DNA from: Psychrobacter sp. 72-O-c | Lineage (GTDB): Bacteria > Pseudomonadota > Gammaproteobacteria > Pseudomonadales > Moraxellaceae | NCBI RefSeq assembly: GCF_904846605.1 | Contig: NZ_CAJHBI010000012.1 | Coordinates: 19,249-83,248, forward strand | Direction: 5' to 3' | Length of the DNA stretch: 64,000 bases | Shown: positions 1 to 6,663 of the stretch, one piece after another | Layout of the letters: each line of letters begins with the position of its first letter | Position numbering within the stretch: position 1 is the first letter of the stretch | Translations under genes and position numbers: made by a program | Notes under the pieces: model-generated | What the model was told of the DNA's origin: nothing | The model's database searches: none | The model's input: the letters and a program-made list of their open reading frames with translations, nothing else

Positions 1-309
1 GATGGGTTTGATGCTAAGACCACGGCCTTCATTAAGATAGGCATCGGCTGCGGCGTTGGGGCTGATGTCAGTCTGTTTATAAGTCGCTGACCAGTCTTTG
101 AATAGATCAGAAAAGAGATCCTTTACGTGGATCTCCATACCGCATTTATTAAGACGGCCACACTTGACGACGCGGGGCGTGGTGGAATGAGTGAATAAAG
201 ATTTTTTGCTGCAATCTGGGCATCTGCCTTCGCGTAGCCAGTTGCCGCTTACTTTGAATCCGTAGTCCGATATCAGGCGGTCTACGACTTTGTCATTAAC
301 TCGTGTCAT
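1..309 (-). CDS. Primase/helicase replication protein, N-terminal 103 codons (cut by window edge)
   Basis: This is the start of the 888-aa replication protein seen complete at 32438..35104; the rest lies outside the window. The start ATG (307..309) is preceded by a TAGGTAAT Shine-Dalgarno-like stretch. The visible part holds the Zn-finger-like CPDC...C...C segment (residues about 29-53) that opens primases of the P4-alpha/toprim type. It is the last visible gene of the minus-strand early operon that begins at 3236. Confidence 0.85.
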   Translation of the reverse strand, partial: MTRVNDKVVDRLISDYGFKVSGNWLREGRCPDCSKKSLFTHSTTPRVVKCGRLNKCGMEIHVKDLFSDLFKDWSATYKQTDISPNAAADAYLNEGRGLSIKPI

Positions 310-351
310 GGTATTACCTAATTATTTGAGTACAAGGGTTTTGGGTTGTTA

Positions 352-648
352 CTACGCTATAAGACTTAAGTTGGCGGTCTGCGCGATTATCTCTTGATGA
401 TACTCATAGGCCCTCTTATTGGCTGCATACGATATCGCTTGAGAATAACGACCTAAATGAATGTGATTGGCCAACATGTGGTAGTTCGTAATATCAGCCT
501 TAAGATGGAAGGCTATGTCTATATCTACAGAGGAATAAACAAATACGATGTTGTCTCTATCACCGATGCTGGGTACTAAGCGTATGCTAGTGCCCGAGGT
601 TAGCTTTAGGTTGATCGGCTTGATCGTTTCTTTAAATAACTTAGCCAT
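352..648 (-). CDS. Hypothetical early phage protein, 98 aa
   Basis: I do not recognise this protein. It has a strong Shine-Dalgarno (AAGGAGC) 6 nt before its ATG and sits between the 148-aa early gene and the replication primase, 12 nt and 42 nt from its neighbours, so it is part of the early lytic operon. The N-terminal half looks beta-rich and the C-terminal half helical (Ala/Tyr-rich). No membrane segment or cysteine motif is visible. A role in replication or its control is only suggested by position. Confidence 0.7.
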   Translation of the reverse strand: MAKLFKETIKPINLKLTSGTSIRLVPSIGDRDNIVFVYSSVDIDIAFHLKADITNYHMLANHIHLGRYSQAISYAANKRAYEYHQEIIAQTANLSLIA

Positions 649-659
649 GCGACTGCTCC

Positions 660-1106
660 TTATCTACGGTCTATAAAGTTTTTGCTATGCTCATAGCGAC
701 CCCAAAGGTCTTGCATAACTTTAGTGCCATTGGCTATGTAGTTATGGACATCTTTGTCTGGGCTAGTAAGGGTTTGATAGGCCAATACATCCATGCAGGC
801 TCTCCAATTATCAAAGCTAAGGTTGCGCATGCTGACCAGATCGAATTGCCAAGCATATCTATTGAATATATTGAGTAGCATAGTGGCTGCTACATAACCT
901 CCGCCGCAGTCCTTTAATGCTAGCTCTACTACCTTTGGTAGCGCTGCTATCATCTTTTGACGGGCTTGATAGCGATAATCTTCTATCACCATCTGATCTG
1001 CTAGCCATTCATTCAGCTGGTACTGGGTTAAATTACTAGGAGCCATGTTGAGCAAGTTGTTACGAATCTGCTCTCGCTGTGCTTGATTGGGAACTGAATT
1101 AGACAT
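660..1106 (-). CDS. Hypothetical early phage protein, 148 aa (DUF7673-like pattern)
   Basis: The protein is soluble and mostly helical. Its middle part (about residues 55-125: ALPKVVELALKD, a Gly-rich turn, MLLNIFNRYAWQFDL and a following Leu-rich helix) resembles the small phage family with a 'lpkLlelA..d.G......LL......FdL..l..ld' pattern (DUF7673-type); this is from memory and not tested. The start is preceded by GGACAACACGATG, a degenerate form of the leader cassette seen before several early genes here. Function unknown. Confidence 0.7.
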   Translation of the reverse strand: MSNSVPNQAQREQIRNNLLNMAPSNLTQYQLNEWLADQMVIEDYRYQARQKMIAALPKVVELALKDCGGGYVAATMLLNIFNRYAWQFDLVSMRNLSFDNWRACMDVLAYQTLTSPDKDVHNYIANGTKVMQDLWGRYEHSKNFIDRR

Positions 1107-1120
1107 CGTGTTGTCCTTAT

Positions 1121-1345
1121 TTATCTGGTTAATGCTGCCGCAATATCAGGATTGGGGCATAAGCTGGGTTGTAGTTGCTGGGTGATTTCTATACCTACTC
1201 TTGCTGAGAATAAGCAGTCTGGATTTTGGCAAGCGGCTACGAGCTGTTTGGTCAATGCGCTAAACATGACGTGGCCATAAGTGCGCATTCTCCCTGCACA
1301 GTGAGGGCAGTTTATATATGCGGTTGGTGAAGTAGGGCTTGCCAT
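1121..1345 (-). CDS. ogr: Ogr/Delta-type zinc-finger late-gene activator
   Basis: The 74-aa protein carries cysteines at 13, 16, 39 and 44, giving C-x2-C-x22-C-x4-C, the signature of the P2 Ogr / P4 Delta family. These bind one zinc ion and activate phage late promoters by contacting host RNA polymerase alpha. The DNA-contact stretch between the cysteine pairs (CPHCAGRMRTYGH...) matches the family layout. The start has a CTGGAG Shine-Dalgarno 6 nt upstream. It lies in the early operon rather than next to gene D as in P2. It is the likely switch for the late operons, which share a palindrome at 19521..19545 and 25569..25593. Confidence 0.88.
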   Translation of the reverse strand: MASPTSPTAYINCPHCAGRMRTYGHVMFSALTKQLVAACQNPDCLFSARVGIEITQQLQPSLCPNPDIAAALTR

Positions 1346-1360
1346 AGAGACTCCAGATGA

Positions 1361-1384
1361 TTATTTGATAGGGTGAGTGGTCAT
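1361..1384 (-). other. Seven-codon mini-ORF with the conserved early leader, upstream of ogr
   Basis: On the minus strand ...CGCCACGATG opens an ORF of seven codons (MTTHPIK, then TAA) ending 15 nt before the ogr ATG. Its upstream sequence resembles the leader used by the genes starting at 2059, 2695 and 2734, with the Shine-Dalgarno altered (GAAAAGAG). It could be a leader peptide that couples ogr translation, or just a decayed remnant of a duplicated leader. Confidence 0.25.
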
Positions 1385-1420
1385 CGTGGCGACTCTTTTC
1401 AGGTGAGTTATCGTTATGGC

Positions 1421-2059
1421 TTATAAGCCAGTGAGTAAATCTTTATCTTCTGCTCTGGTAATCCCTAAACAGGCATCTATCTGCTGAGATACGACATGCT
1501 TTTGCTGCTTGTCATTCAGCCCTTTATAAATATCGGTAAGGAGCTTGAGCTGCTTGGTGTTATTGAACAAACTAGACTTGATGGCAATGCCGTGGGTTTC
1601 GTAGTCATGCAGTGCCTGTGCCCATTCTGTTTGTAGGCTTAGTAGATAATCCGCAGAATCAATATTACCGTTTGCCCTTATTCTCGATGTGTTCACTCGA
1701 GCTAAATACATGTGCACACGGTCTAAACGCATACATAAAATGTCCAAAAATTGCGAGTTATCAGCTATTTCTGTATCAGTTGCGCCCATATTGGTGCCTG
1801 AAAGCGAAGCTTCGCTGGTCTTAAGACCCCCCAAATTATCGATTTTTGGGGTAATTAAGCGAATAACACCATATAAAATCTTGTTATCTTCAACTTCAAA
1901 GTTTCTTTTCACATTGCGCCAGTCGATACCAATAGCATCAGTGATTGACTTAGCGGGTACATATTCAATATCGCCAAACTTATATACCAGTAAGTTTAAG
2001 TTGTGAAAATTGATAATCTTATTAAGAACCGCTAATGGATATTCATCTACATGTGACAT
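1421..2059 (-). CDS. Phage antirepressor-like protein (P22 Ant N-terminal domain)
   Basis: The 212-aa protein begins with a segment (about residues 17-70: NLLVYKFGDIEYVPAKSITD, then AIGIDWRNVKRNF) that fits the P22 Ant / BRO-like N-terminal fold of phage antirepressors, where 'Y.p.k.i.eaiGidW..q.r' is typical. The rest is helical without a domain I recognise, and may be the effector part. Antirepressors of this type bind and inactivate prophage repressors or act as regulators themselves. Its place in the early operon opposite the XRE repressor fits. Translation starts from an AAAAGGAA Shine-Dalgarno in the shared leader. Confidence 0.65.
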   Translation of the reverse strand: MSHVDEYPLAVLNKIINFHNLNLLVYKFGDIEYVPAKSITDAIGIDWRNVKRNFEVEDNKILYGVIRLITPKIDNLGGLKTSEASLSGTNMGATDTEIADNSQFLDILCMRLDRVHMYLARVNTSRIRANGNIDSADYLLSLQTEWAQALHDYETHGIAIKSSLFNNTKQLKLLTDIYKGLNDKQQKHVVSQQIDACLGITRAEDKDLLTGL

Positions 2060-2104
2060 CGTGGTATTTCCTTTTAGGTTGGGGTTGGGTTATAACAAAG
2101 TGAT

Positions 2105-2734
2105 CTAATCAATCGGTGGTAGTAGTAGACCGACGCGCTTATAAAAGGCTTGGTAGTGTTCGCCATTTCTGCGCGTCTTGAATAGAGGGACTAGGACGCG
2201 CTGCTCATCGCCGTTTTGGTCGGTATAGGTCTTTTCTGCGAAGCGACTGACATCGATGTCTTGATAATAAGCGGGCAGCTCTACGCCATATGTATCGCAT
2301 AACCCCATGGGTGTGCATCTATTTCTTTGCTCCTCTGAGATCCTGCGCATATAGAAATGGCGCACCGTGCATTCGTTCTTACTGTTGCCTCTATTTTGTA
2401 CAACGATGCAGGGTTCTGTCCTATTTACAATGGGCGCGGCTATCTGGTCTGAGTCACTAAGCATCTGCTCAAAGTCACTGCATGCCTTGTCAAAGTCAAT
2501 ATCCGACTCGTCAAAGTCAGATAGCTGTGTACAGACGCCGCTGAGTGTCTGCTGTATATCGGCAAACGCCTGCTGTAATTCTCGGCGGTTGATGGTGATG
2601 GTGTTCCCTTGAGCCGCTTGGGTGAGCTGCGCCATCATGGCGGTATGGACTTGGAGCTTGCTTAGGGTGGCTAGGATTGGGTTAAGTGGTAACATCGTGG
2701 TGGTTCCTTTCAGGTTAGGGTTAAGGTGTGACAT
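2105..2734 (-). CDS. Hypothetical early phage protein, 209 aa (196 aa from the inner start)
   Basis: I do not recognise a family. There are two in-frame starts: 2734 and 2695. Each is preceded by the same initiation cassette (AAAGGAA, about 9 nt, CCACGATG). The 13 extra residues of the longer form are simply the translated second leader, so the inner ATG at 2695 is a strong alternative. The middle is acidic and Asp/Ser-rich (about residues 72-95, helical). The C-terminal half contains an aromatic, basic segment (RHFYMRRI, FKTRRNGEHYQAFYKRVGLL) that could bind nucleic acid. Confidence 0.7.
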   Translation of the reverse strand: MSHLNPNLKGTTTMLPLNPILATLSKLQVHTAMMAQLTQAAQGNTITINRRELQQAFADIQQTLSGVCTQLSDFDESDIDFDKACSDFEQMLSDSDQIAAPIVNRTEPCIVVQNRGNSKNECTVRHFYMRRISEEQRNRCTPMGLCDTYGVELPAYYQDIDVSRFAEKTYTDQNGDEQRVLVPLFKTRRNGEHYQAFYKRVGLLLPPID

Positions 2735-2761
2735 CGTGGTGTTTCCTTTTCATAAAGTCGC

Positions 2762-3031
2762 TTAGCTTGGGGTTGAGTCAATCACGGTATATTTACCGCT
2801 TGGGAACAGTAGTTTTACCGTTGCTATGGCATGACTGCTTGGTTTAAAGTTCTTACTATCGTGCTTGATGATGATCTGGTCTGAATGCGCTAATAAGAAC
2901 TGTCTGATGGCGGTTGCCTCCTGACTTATCCCTGCTAAGCGCATGGCGAACTCAAAGCGCTCATGCTCTGGGTCATTCATGTAGCTGTATAGACGACGAT
3001 CGCGGACGTTGTCCCAGTTTTTATGCGTCAT
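2762..3031 (-). CDS. Hypothetical early phage protein, 89 aa
   Basis: The chosen ATG (3029..3031) has an AAGGAGAT Shine-Dalgarno 6 nt upstream and overlaps the stop of the preceding regulator gene by 11 nt. A longer reading frame to 3127 runs through that gene and has no ribosome site. The protein is basic and helical at the N-terminus (MTHKNWDNVRDRRLYSYMND) and I cannot place it in a family. Its tight coupling to the ribbon-helix-helix gene suggests a regulatory or replication accessory role. Confidence 0.7.
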   Translation of the reverse strand: MTHKNWDNVRDRRLYSYMNDPEHERFEFAMRLAGISQEATAIRQFLLAHSDQIIIKHDSKNFKPSSHAIATVKLLFPSGKYTVIDSTPS

Positions 3032-3236
3032 CGCTGATCTCCTTATCGCTACTCGTAGTGTCAGTAGGCGCTGATAAGGAGGCAAACAGCTGCATAAACT
3101 CACTATCGTGCTGCTGATAGAAGTCAATGATCTCTGCCATTAACTCCTGCTGCTGCTTGCCTGTGTGCATGGCCTTATACTGGATGTACCTGCGCTTAGA
3201 TTCAGGTAAGCGTGTGGCAAACATGACTTGTGACAT
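3021..3236 (-). CDS. Ribbon-helix-helix-type regulator at the Cox position
   Basis: The first 45 residues (FATRLPESKRRYIQYKAM, then HTGKQQQELMAEIIDFY) follow the Arc/ParD/CopG pattern: a beta strand, a helix ending in a Gly turn and a second helix. An acidic tail follows. It is the first gene of the minus-strand early operon and is divergent from the XRE repressor at 3345, the position held by cox or apl in P2 and 186. I infer that it represses the lysogenic promoter and may help excision. There is a weak GGAG 8 nt before the ATG. Confidence 0.65.
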   Translation of the reverse strand: MSQVMFATRLPESKRRYIQYKAMHTGKQQQELMAEIIDFYQQHDSEFMQLFASLSAPTDTTSSDKEISDDA

Positions 3237-3344
3237 CGTGGATACTCCATAATTGAGTTTTGTGGTAAAGTGCTAACTGTCTTACGAGCTAACAATTGCA
3301 TTATTACATAACCGAAAGGTCATGTAAATAGATTAAGTGACTAT
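3237..3344. promoter_or_regulatory. Divergent early/lysogeny control region
   Basis: This 108-bp gap separates the early operon from the repressor. On the minus strand I see a promoter with -35 TTTACA (3323..3328), a 17-nt spacer and -10 AATAAT (3300..3305), directed at the gene starting at 3236. On the plus strand GCTAAC occurs twice as a direct repeat around TGTCTTAC, a possible operator. A plus-strand promoter for the repressor must lie here too but I cannot place it confidently. Confidence 0.5.
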
Positions 3345-3686
3345 ATGGTTATTTTAAGTGATGATATTAAACCTCAGATATCTAGGCGTTTAGCTTTAGA
3401 GCGTGAACGGCTTGGTCTAGAACAGACTGAAATAAGGGATGCTTTAGATATTGCCCTTGCGACAATTTCTAGATATGAGAATGCCAAACGGTTACCTGAC
3501 CTCGGCATAGCCAAACAGTTATCTGATTTAGGTTATGACATGTCTTATGTAATTTCGGGCAGACGGCTAGGTGAGTCTGCTAGCGATCTGACTGATGATG
3601 AGATGCAGTGGTTAGAGCTATATCGAAATAGCCAGCGGCGTGCTGAACTGGTGAGACTGATAAAGACTTACGAGTCTATGGAGTAG
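3345..3686 (+). CDS. XRE-family prophage repressor
   Basis: The 113-aa protein starts with a helix-turn-helix of the Cro/C1/XRE type (about residues 10-62): RLALERERLGLEQTEIRD, ALDIALATISRYENAKRLPD, with the usual Q-x6-A-x3-IS-x-YE-x-G/A spacing. A short C-terminal helical part probably dimerises; there is no LexA-like protease domain, so control by cleavage is unlikely. It is divergent from the early operon and is the most likely lysogeny repressor. The gene downstream follows after 3 nt. Confidence 0.85.
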   Translation: MVILSDDIKPQISRRLALERERLGLEQTEIRDALDIALATISRYENAKRLPDLGIAKQLSDLGYDMSYVISGRRLGESASDLTDDEMQWLELYRNSQRRAELVRLIKTYESME

Positions 3687-3689
3687 GTT

Positions 3690-3950
3690 ATGTTTGAGAG
3701 ACAAAGACTGATAGAAAAAAAGGATGTTGGCACAGCGGACTCTTTAGAAGATGCGTGGTATGAAATGGCCTATGCTGTAGAAAGCTCATTGCATAACGCT
3801 GGTGCTAATAAACGGGACTATACTTTGATGGATTTATTCTCTCTAGCACAACCGTTTGTACTAGAGATGTGGAAAGATAATAATAAAAATATGGATTATG
3901 ATAAGGCGTTTGAAAAAAAGAACAAATCACCCTCACTTAACCCTGAATAA
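3690..3950 (+). CDS. Hypothetical protein co-transcribed with the repressor, 86 aa
   Basis: The ATG lies 3 nt after the repressor stop codon, so the two are almost certainly one transcript expressed in the lysogen. The protein is charged, with a central helical part (SLEDAWYEMAYAVESSLHNA) and a Lys/Asn-rich C-terminus. I do not recognise the family. Being lysogen-expressed, it may modulate the repressor or act in immunity. Confidence 0.65.
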   Translation: MFERQRLIEKKDVGTADSLEDAWYEMAYAVESSLHNAGANKRDYTLMDLFSLAQPFVLEMWKDNNKNMDYDKAFEKKNKSPSLNPE

Positions 3951-3963
3951 ACTGATGAACTTT

Positions 3964-4176
3964 TCACAAAGTTATTAGGCTTTCTGATGCCTCACCAGTG
4001 ACTTGCGAAATATCTTTAAAGATGATCTCTAACTGCTCAAGTGATAGTGGCTCGGCATTGGGTGATAGCTCGCATAACTGACCGAGCATATGAGCGTAAG
4101 CGGCTACCCTCGCTAGTTCATCTGCCATGGCTTTGTTTCTGGTACTCATCTCAAAGGTTGTTGTATTATTAATCAT
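3964..4176 (-). CDS. Hypothetical protein, 70 aa
   Basis: A small acidic, helical protein on the opposite strand, converging on the repressor operon with a 13-bp gap. Its ATG is preceded by AGGAAAGCAATTAGT, an acceptable ribosome site. Two helices dominate (TRNKAMADELARVAAYAHML and LEQLEIIFKDISQVT). No family recognised. Confidence 0.55.
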   Translation of the reverse strand: MINNTTTFEMSTRNKAMADELARVAAYAHMLGQLCELSPNAEPLSLEQLEIIFKDISQVTGEASESLITL

Positions 4177-4360
4177 ACTAATTGCTTTCCTAAGTTGGTT
4201 AGTTTGATTAACTTTTGTTCTGTTCTTATTATGAAGTTCAAGGCATGGCGATGAAGCGGGTGGCTCTTAAGCGTATCGCTATAGACAATTAATATAAATA
4301 ATAGTGATGATGATAATTGATATTTGCTAGACTGGTGTTTTGTTTTTTGAGGATAAATAG

Positions 4361-4930
4361 ATGTTTAGAATATTTGCTTTATCAATAATGATCTCGGCTA
4401 TCGCTGGATGTAGTCAGCCAGAGCCAGAAGTTATAGACATGGATGAGATGGCGGCTGAAGCAGGACTTGCGCCTGAAGATTACACGGTGCATGAGAATGG
4501 AGCGATGGAGATTAAGTCGAAGCTGGGTGCAGCTCCAAAAGTAGAGGACGTCATCGCTGCTTTTAAAGATGAAGGTCTGCCTCTCGGTGAAATCATTATA
4601 CAAACCGCTGAAACTGATCCTAATGAGAGATTGGGAAGACCTGGAGAGTATGTTGGAAGCGCTCAATTTGAAGATACAAGAGTTGAGCAGCCAGAACCAA
4701 TGTCAGAGCTTGAATTTGACGAGCCTGATCTGCCAGTTGGGGGAGTGATTGAGGTATTTGAAAGCAATAAAGACTTACAGACACGAAAACAGTATCTTGA
4801 GCAGGTTTATGAGGCAATGCCTTTAGTTAAACAATATATGTATGCTAGTGAACTCGGTTTGCTGCGTCTTGAATTCTCCTTGACTCCAGATCAGGCAAAG
4901 GAATACGAAACTGTATTTATGTCTTTATAA
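4361..4930 (+). CDS. Putative phage-encoded lipoprotein (moron), 189 aa
   Basis: The N-terminus is a lipoprotein signal peptide: MFRIFALSIMISA with lipobox IAGC (lipidated Cys17). The mature part is acidic and predicted helical at its end. The start has GAGGA 8 nt upstream. The gene stands alone on the plus strand between the control region and the tail operon, with a terminator behind it, the usual place and form of a moron expressed in the lysogen. Phage lipoproteins of this kind often alter the envelope or exclude superinfecting phage; that role here is inference. Confidence 0.75.
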   Translation: MFRIFALSIMISAIAGCSQPEPEVIDMDEMAAEAGLAPEDYTVHENGAMEIKSKLGAAPKVEDVIAAFKDEGLPLGEIIIQTAETDPNERLGRPGEYVGSAQFEDTRVEQPEPMSELEFDEPDLPVGGVIEVFESNKDLQTRKQYLEQVYEAMPLVKQYMYASELGLLRLEFSLTPDQAKEYETVFMSL

Positions 4931-4944
4931 AACAGGCTACTAAT

Positions 4945-5067
4945 ATGAATATAGAATCTGATAGATGGATGATACTTTGGCTTGAGCATTTCTTTGAGCA
5001 TGCCCAGCCAGTTACTCAACTGCCAGCGGGGTGGTGTGTGTATTGTGAGCCAGTAGATTGGGATTAA
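4945..5067 (+). CDS. Possible small protein downstream of the lipoprotein, 40 aa
   Basis: An ATG 14 nt after the lipoprotein stop opens a 40-codon ORF rich in Trp (five) and ending AGWCVYCEPVDWD. It carries a C-x2-C pair and lies directly before the shared terminator. The ribosome site is weak (ACAGGC). The unusual composition argues that it may be real; I cannot assign a function. Confidence 0.4.
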   Translation: MNIESDRWMILWLEHFFEHAQPVTQLPAGWCVYCEPVDWD

Positions 5068-5075
5068 TTAACAGT

Positions 5076-5111
5076 AAAGAAAAGCCCTACTAAATAGCAG
5101 GGCTTTTCTTT
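5076..5111. terminator. Bidirectional rho-independent terminator
   Basis: The sequence AAAGAAAAGCCCT-N10-AGGGCTTTTCTTT forms a long hairpin flanked by A- and T-rich arms. It can end the plus-strand lipoprotein transcript and the minus-strand tail operon that ends at gene D (5234). The 122 bp from here to D hold no gene. Confidence 0.85.
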
Positions 5112-5233
5112 AACTTAAATTAGGGTGCTTGGGGCTGAATCCGCACCACGATAATACGGCCGCCTTATTCGTATCTACAGTACTATAGATCTTATTTAGA
5201 GCGCTCCCAAGCAAGTATTATTATAGCATAGTG

Positions 5234-6226
5234 TTACTTTAGTGGTGCTAATAAATCAAGTTGAGATGTTAATCCGCCTGATTTGCTATAAGTATGTACT
5301 GCCTTATCTACCGTCCATTTTAAGGCGTCGACTTCCGCCTTATATCCTTGCAACTCAATCGGGCTTTCAGTAGTAATAGCAGGGTAGGCGTAGGCTGTGG
5401 CAATACTAAACTTAGCTTGTTGATCCTTAATACGTTTTGACTCCGCATTAGCAGCGGCATTAGCGGCCTTTTCACTCTTATACGTGCCTTTAAGTTTTTT
5501 TGTTTTACTCTTGGTGCCAGTCGTATCGACTGTCTTGCGCTTGGCGTCGTCCTTGTCCTGATAGCTTGCCGATACATTGTCATAGTCGGCCTGCCTGTCC
5601 TCAACGCTATATCTAAACTGGTCGCCTGTCTGCCTTGTAATGACTGTTAAATCTAACGCGTGGCCACTCGCACTGACATTAGCATTAGCGGTAAATATAA
5701 GCAGCTTGCCATGCTTAATGTTTACCACTGCGCCGTACTGGTGGCATAGTCGCGTCAGTAGATTAATATCGGACTCATCTGTCTGGTCAATGTGGCCGAC
5801 ATCGATAGTGACCAGCTCTGGCTTGATAGACAACGCTAATTGTTGACGCTTAGCGACTGTATTTGCAATCTCGCCTAGCGTCTTATTGTGATAAGACTCG
5901 CTGTGTCCTGACTTAAGTGATGATTTAAAGTCAGCAGACTTGGCCCTGATACTGATAGTATCGGGCGACCCTGACCACTCGCTACTGTCTACGACATACG
6001 TGCCCATATCATGAATACCGGCATCCGTATAACCCATCCAACATTGTAGTATCACGCCACGTTTGGGTAGCTCCAATGCGCCATCGTGATCGTCTAATGT
6101 CAATGATAACTCGTCGGCGTCCATGTTCTTATTATCAGTGATAGACAGCGTCATAAGACGTGCCATGACTTGATCGTTTAATGGCTGGTCATCAGCGGTG
6201 AGCTGAAGTACAGGTGTGCGTATCAT
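5234..6226 (-). CDS. D: Baseplate hub / late control protein gpD
   Basis: The 330-aa protein matches P2 gpD (387 aa), the hub-type tail protein related to T4 gp27 that sits above the spike. Typical features are the opening PVLQLTADDQPLNDQVMARLMTLSIT and the central DLTVITRQTGDQFRY...YDNV segment followed by a Lys/Thr-rich, Ala-rich helical stretch. Its ATG overlaps the stop of U by 4 nt (ATGA). It is the last gene of the tail operon, followed by the terminator at 5076..5111. Confidence 0.9.
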   Translation of the reverse strand: MIRTPVLQLTADDQPLNDQVMARLMTLSITDNKNMDADELSLTLDDHDGALELPKRGVILQCWMGYTDAGIHDMGTYVVDSSEWSGSPDTISIRAKSADFKSSLKSGHSESYHNKTLGEIANTVAKRQQLALSIKPELVTIDVGHIDQTDESDINLLTRLCHQYGAVVNIKHGKLLIFTANANVSASGHALDLTVITRQTGDQFRYSVEDRQADYDNVSASYQDKDDAKRKTVDTTGTKSKTKKLKGTYKSEKAANAAANAESKRIKDQQAKFSIATAYAYPAITTESPIELQGYKAEVDALKWTVDKAVHTYSKSGGLTSQLDLLAPLK

Positions 6227-6663
6227 CGCTGGACCCCTTCTGGCTGGTATTCAGCAGCGACAACTTTGTCGGCTTGGACACGGTCATCATCGACACGGGT
6301 TAACTTCATCATACCGTCAATCTTACGTGCCACGCCTCTATTCGTGATATGACTGCGGGTCTCGTCTATAGCCGTAATGACAAAGACACCATACAGATAA
6401 CCGCTACCATCGAGCAGCACATAACCGCTACCACTGTCTGCCATCTCTGACAAATCATCGATGGACTGACGGTCGCCAAAGCCGTGTGATTGATAGATAA
6501 GAAAAGGGATAGTGATTGTCTCTTCTCCCACTCCGGTGAACTGATGTTGATCGCGGCCTTGTGCAATACTATTGCTCCCATACGACCATGAGCGGCTACG
6601 TTGTAGCTCGCTAAAAGTCATAGTGTCCACACTAAAGATAAATTGTCCGAGGGCTAAAAGCAT
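6223..6663 (-). CDS. U: Tail terminator/completion protein gpU
   Basis: Homologous to P2 gpU (159 aa): MLLALGQFIFSVDT start, then the conserved F.GVGEETITIPF and LLDGSGYLYGVFVI segments and a KIDGMMKLTRVDD strand near the end. The start at 6663 overlaps the stop of T (TAATG) and has GGAG 8 nt upstream, so I prefer it to the ATG two codons earlier at 6669. Confidence 0.9.
   Translation of the reverse strand: MLLALGQFIFSVDTMTFSELQRSRSWSYGSNSIAQGRDQHQFTGVGEETITIPFLIYQSHGFGDRQSIDDLSEMADSGSGYVLLDGSGYLYGVFVITAIDETRSHITNRGVARKIDGMMKLTRVDDDRVQADKVVAAEYQPEGVQR

Noticed and set aside
1689..2006. 105-aa plus-strand ORF
   Set aside because: Antisense to the antirepressor-like gene; composition and lack of a start signal mark it as a shadow.
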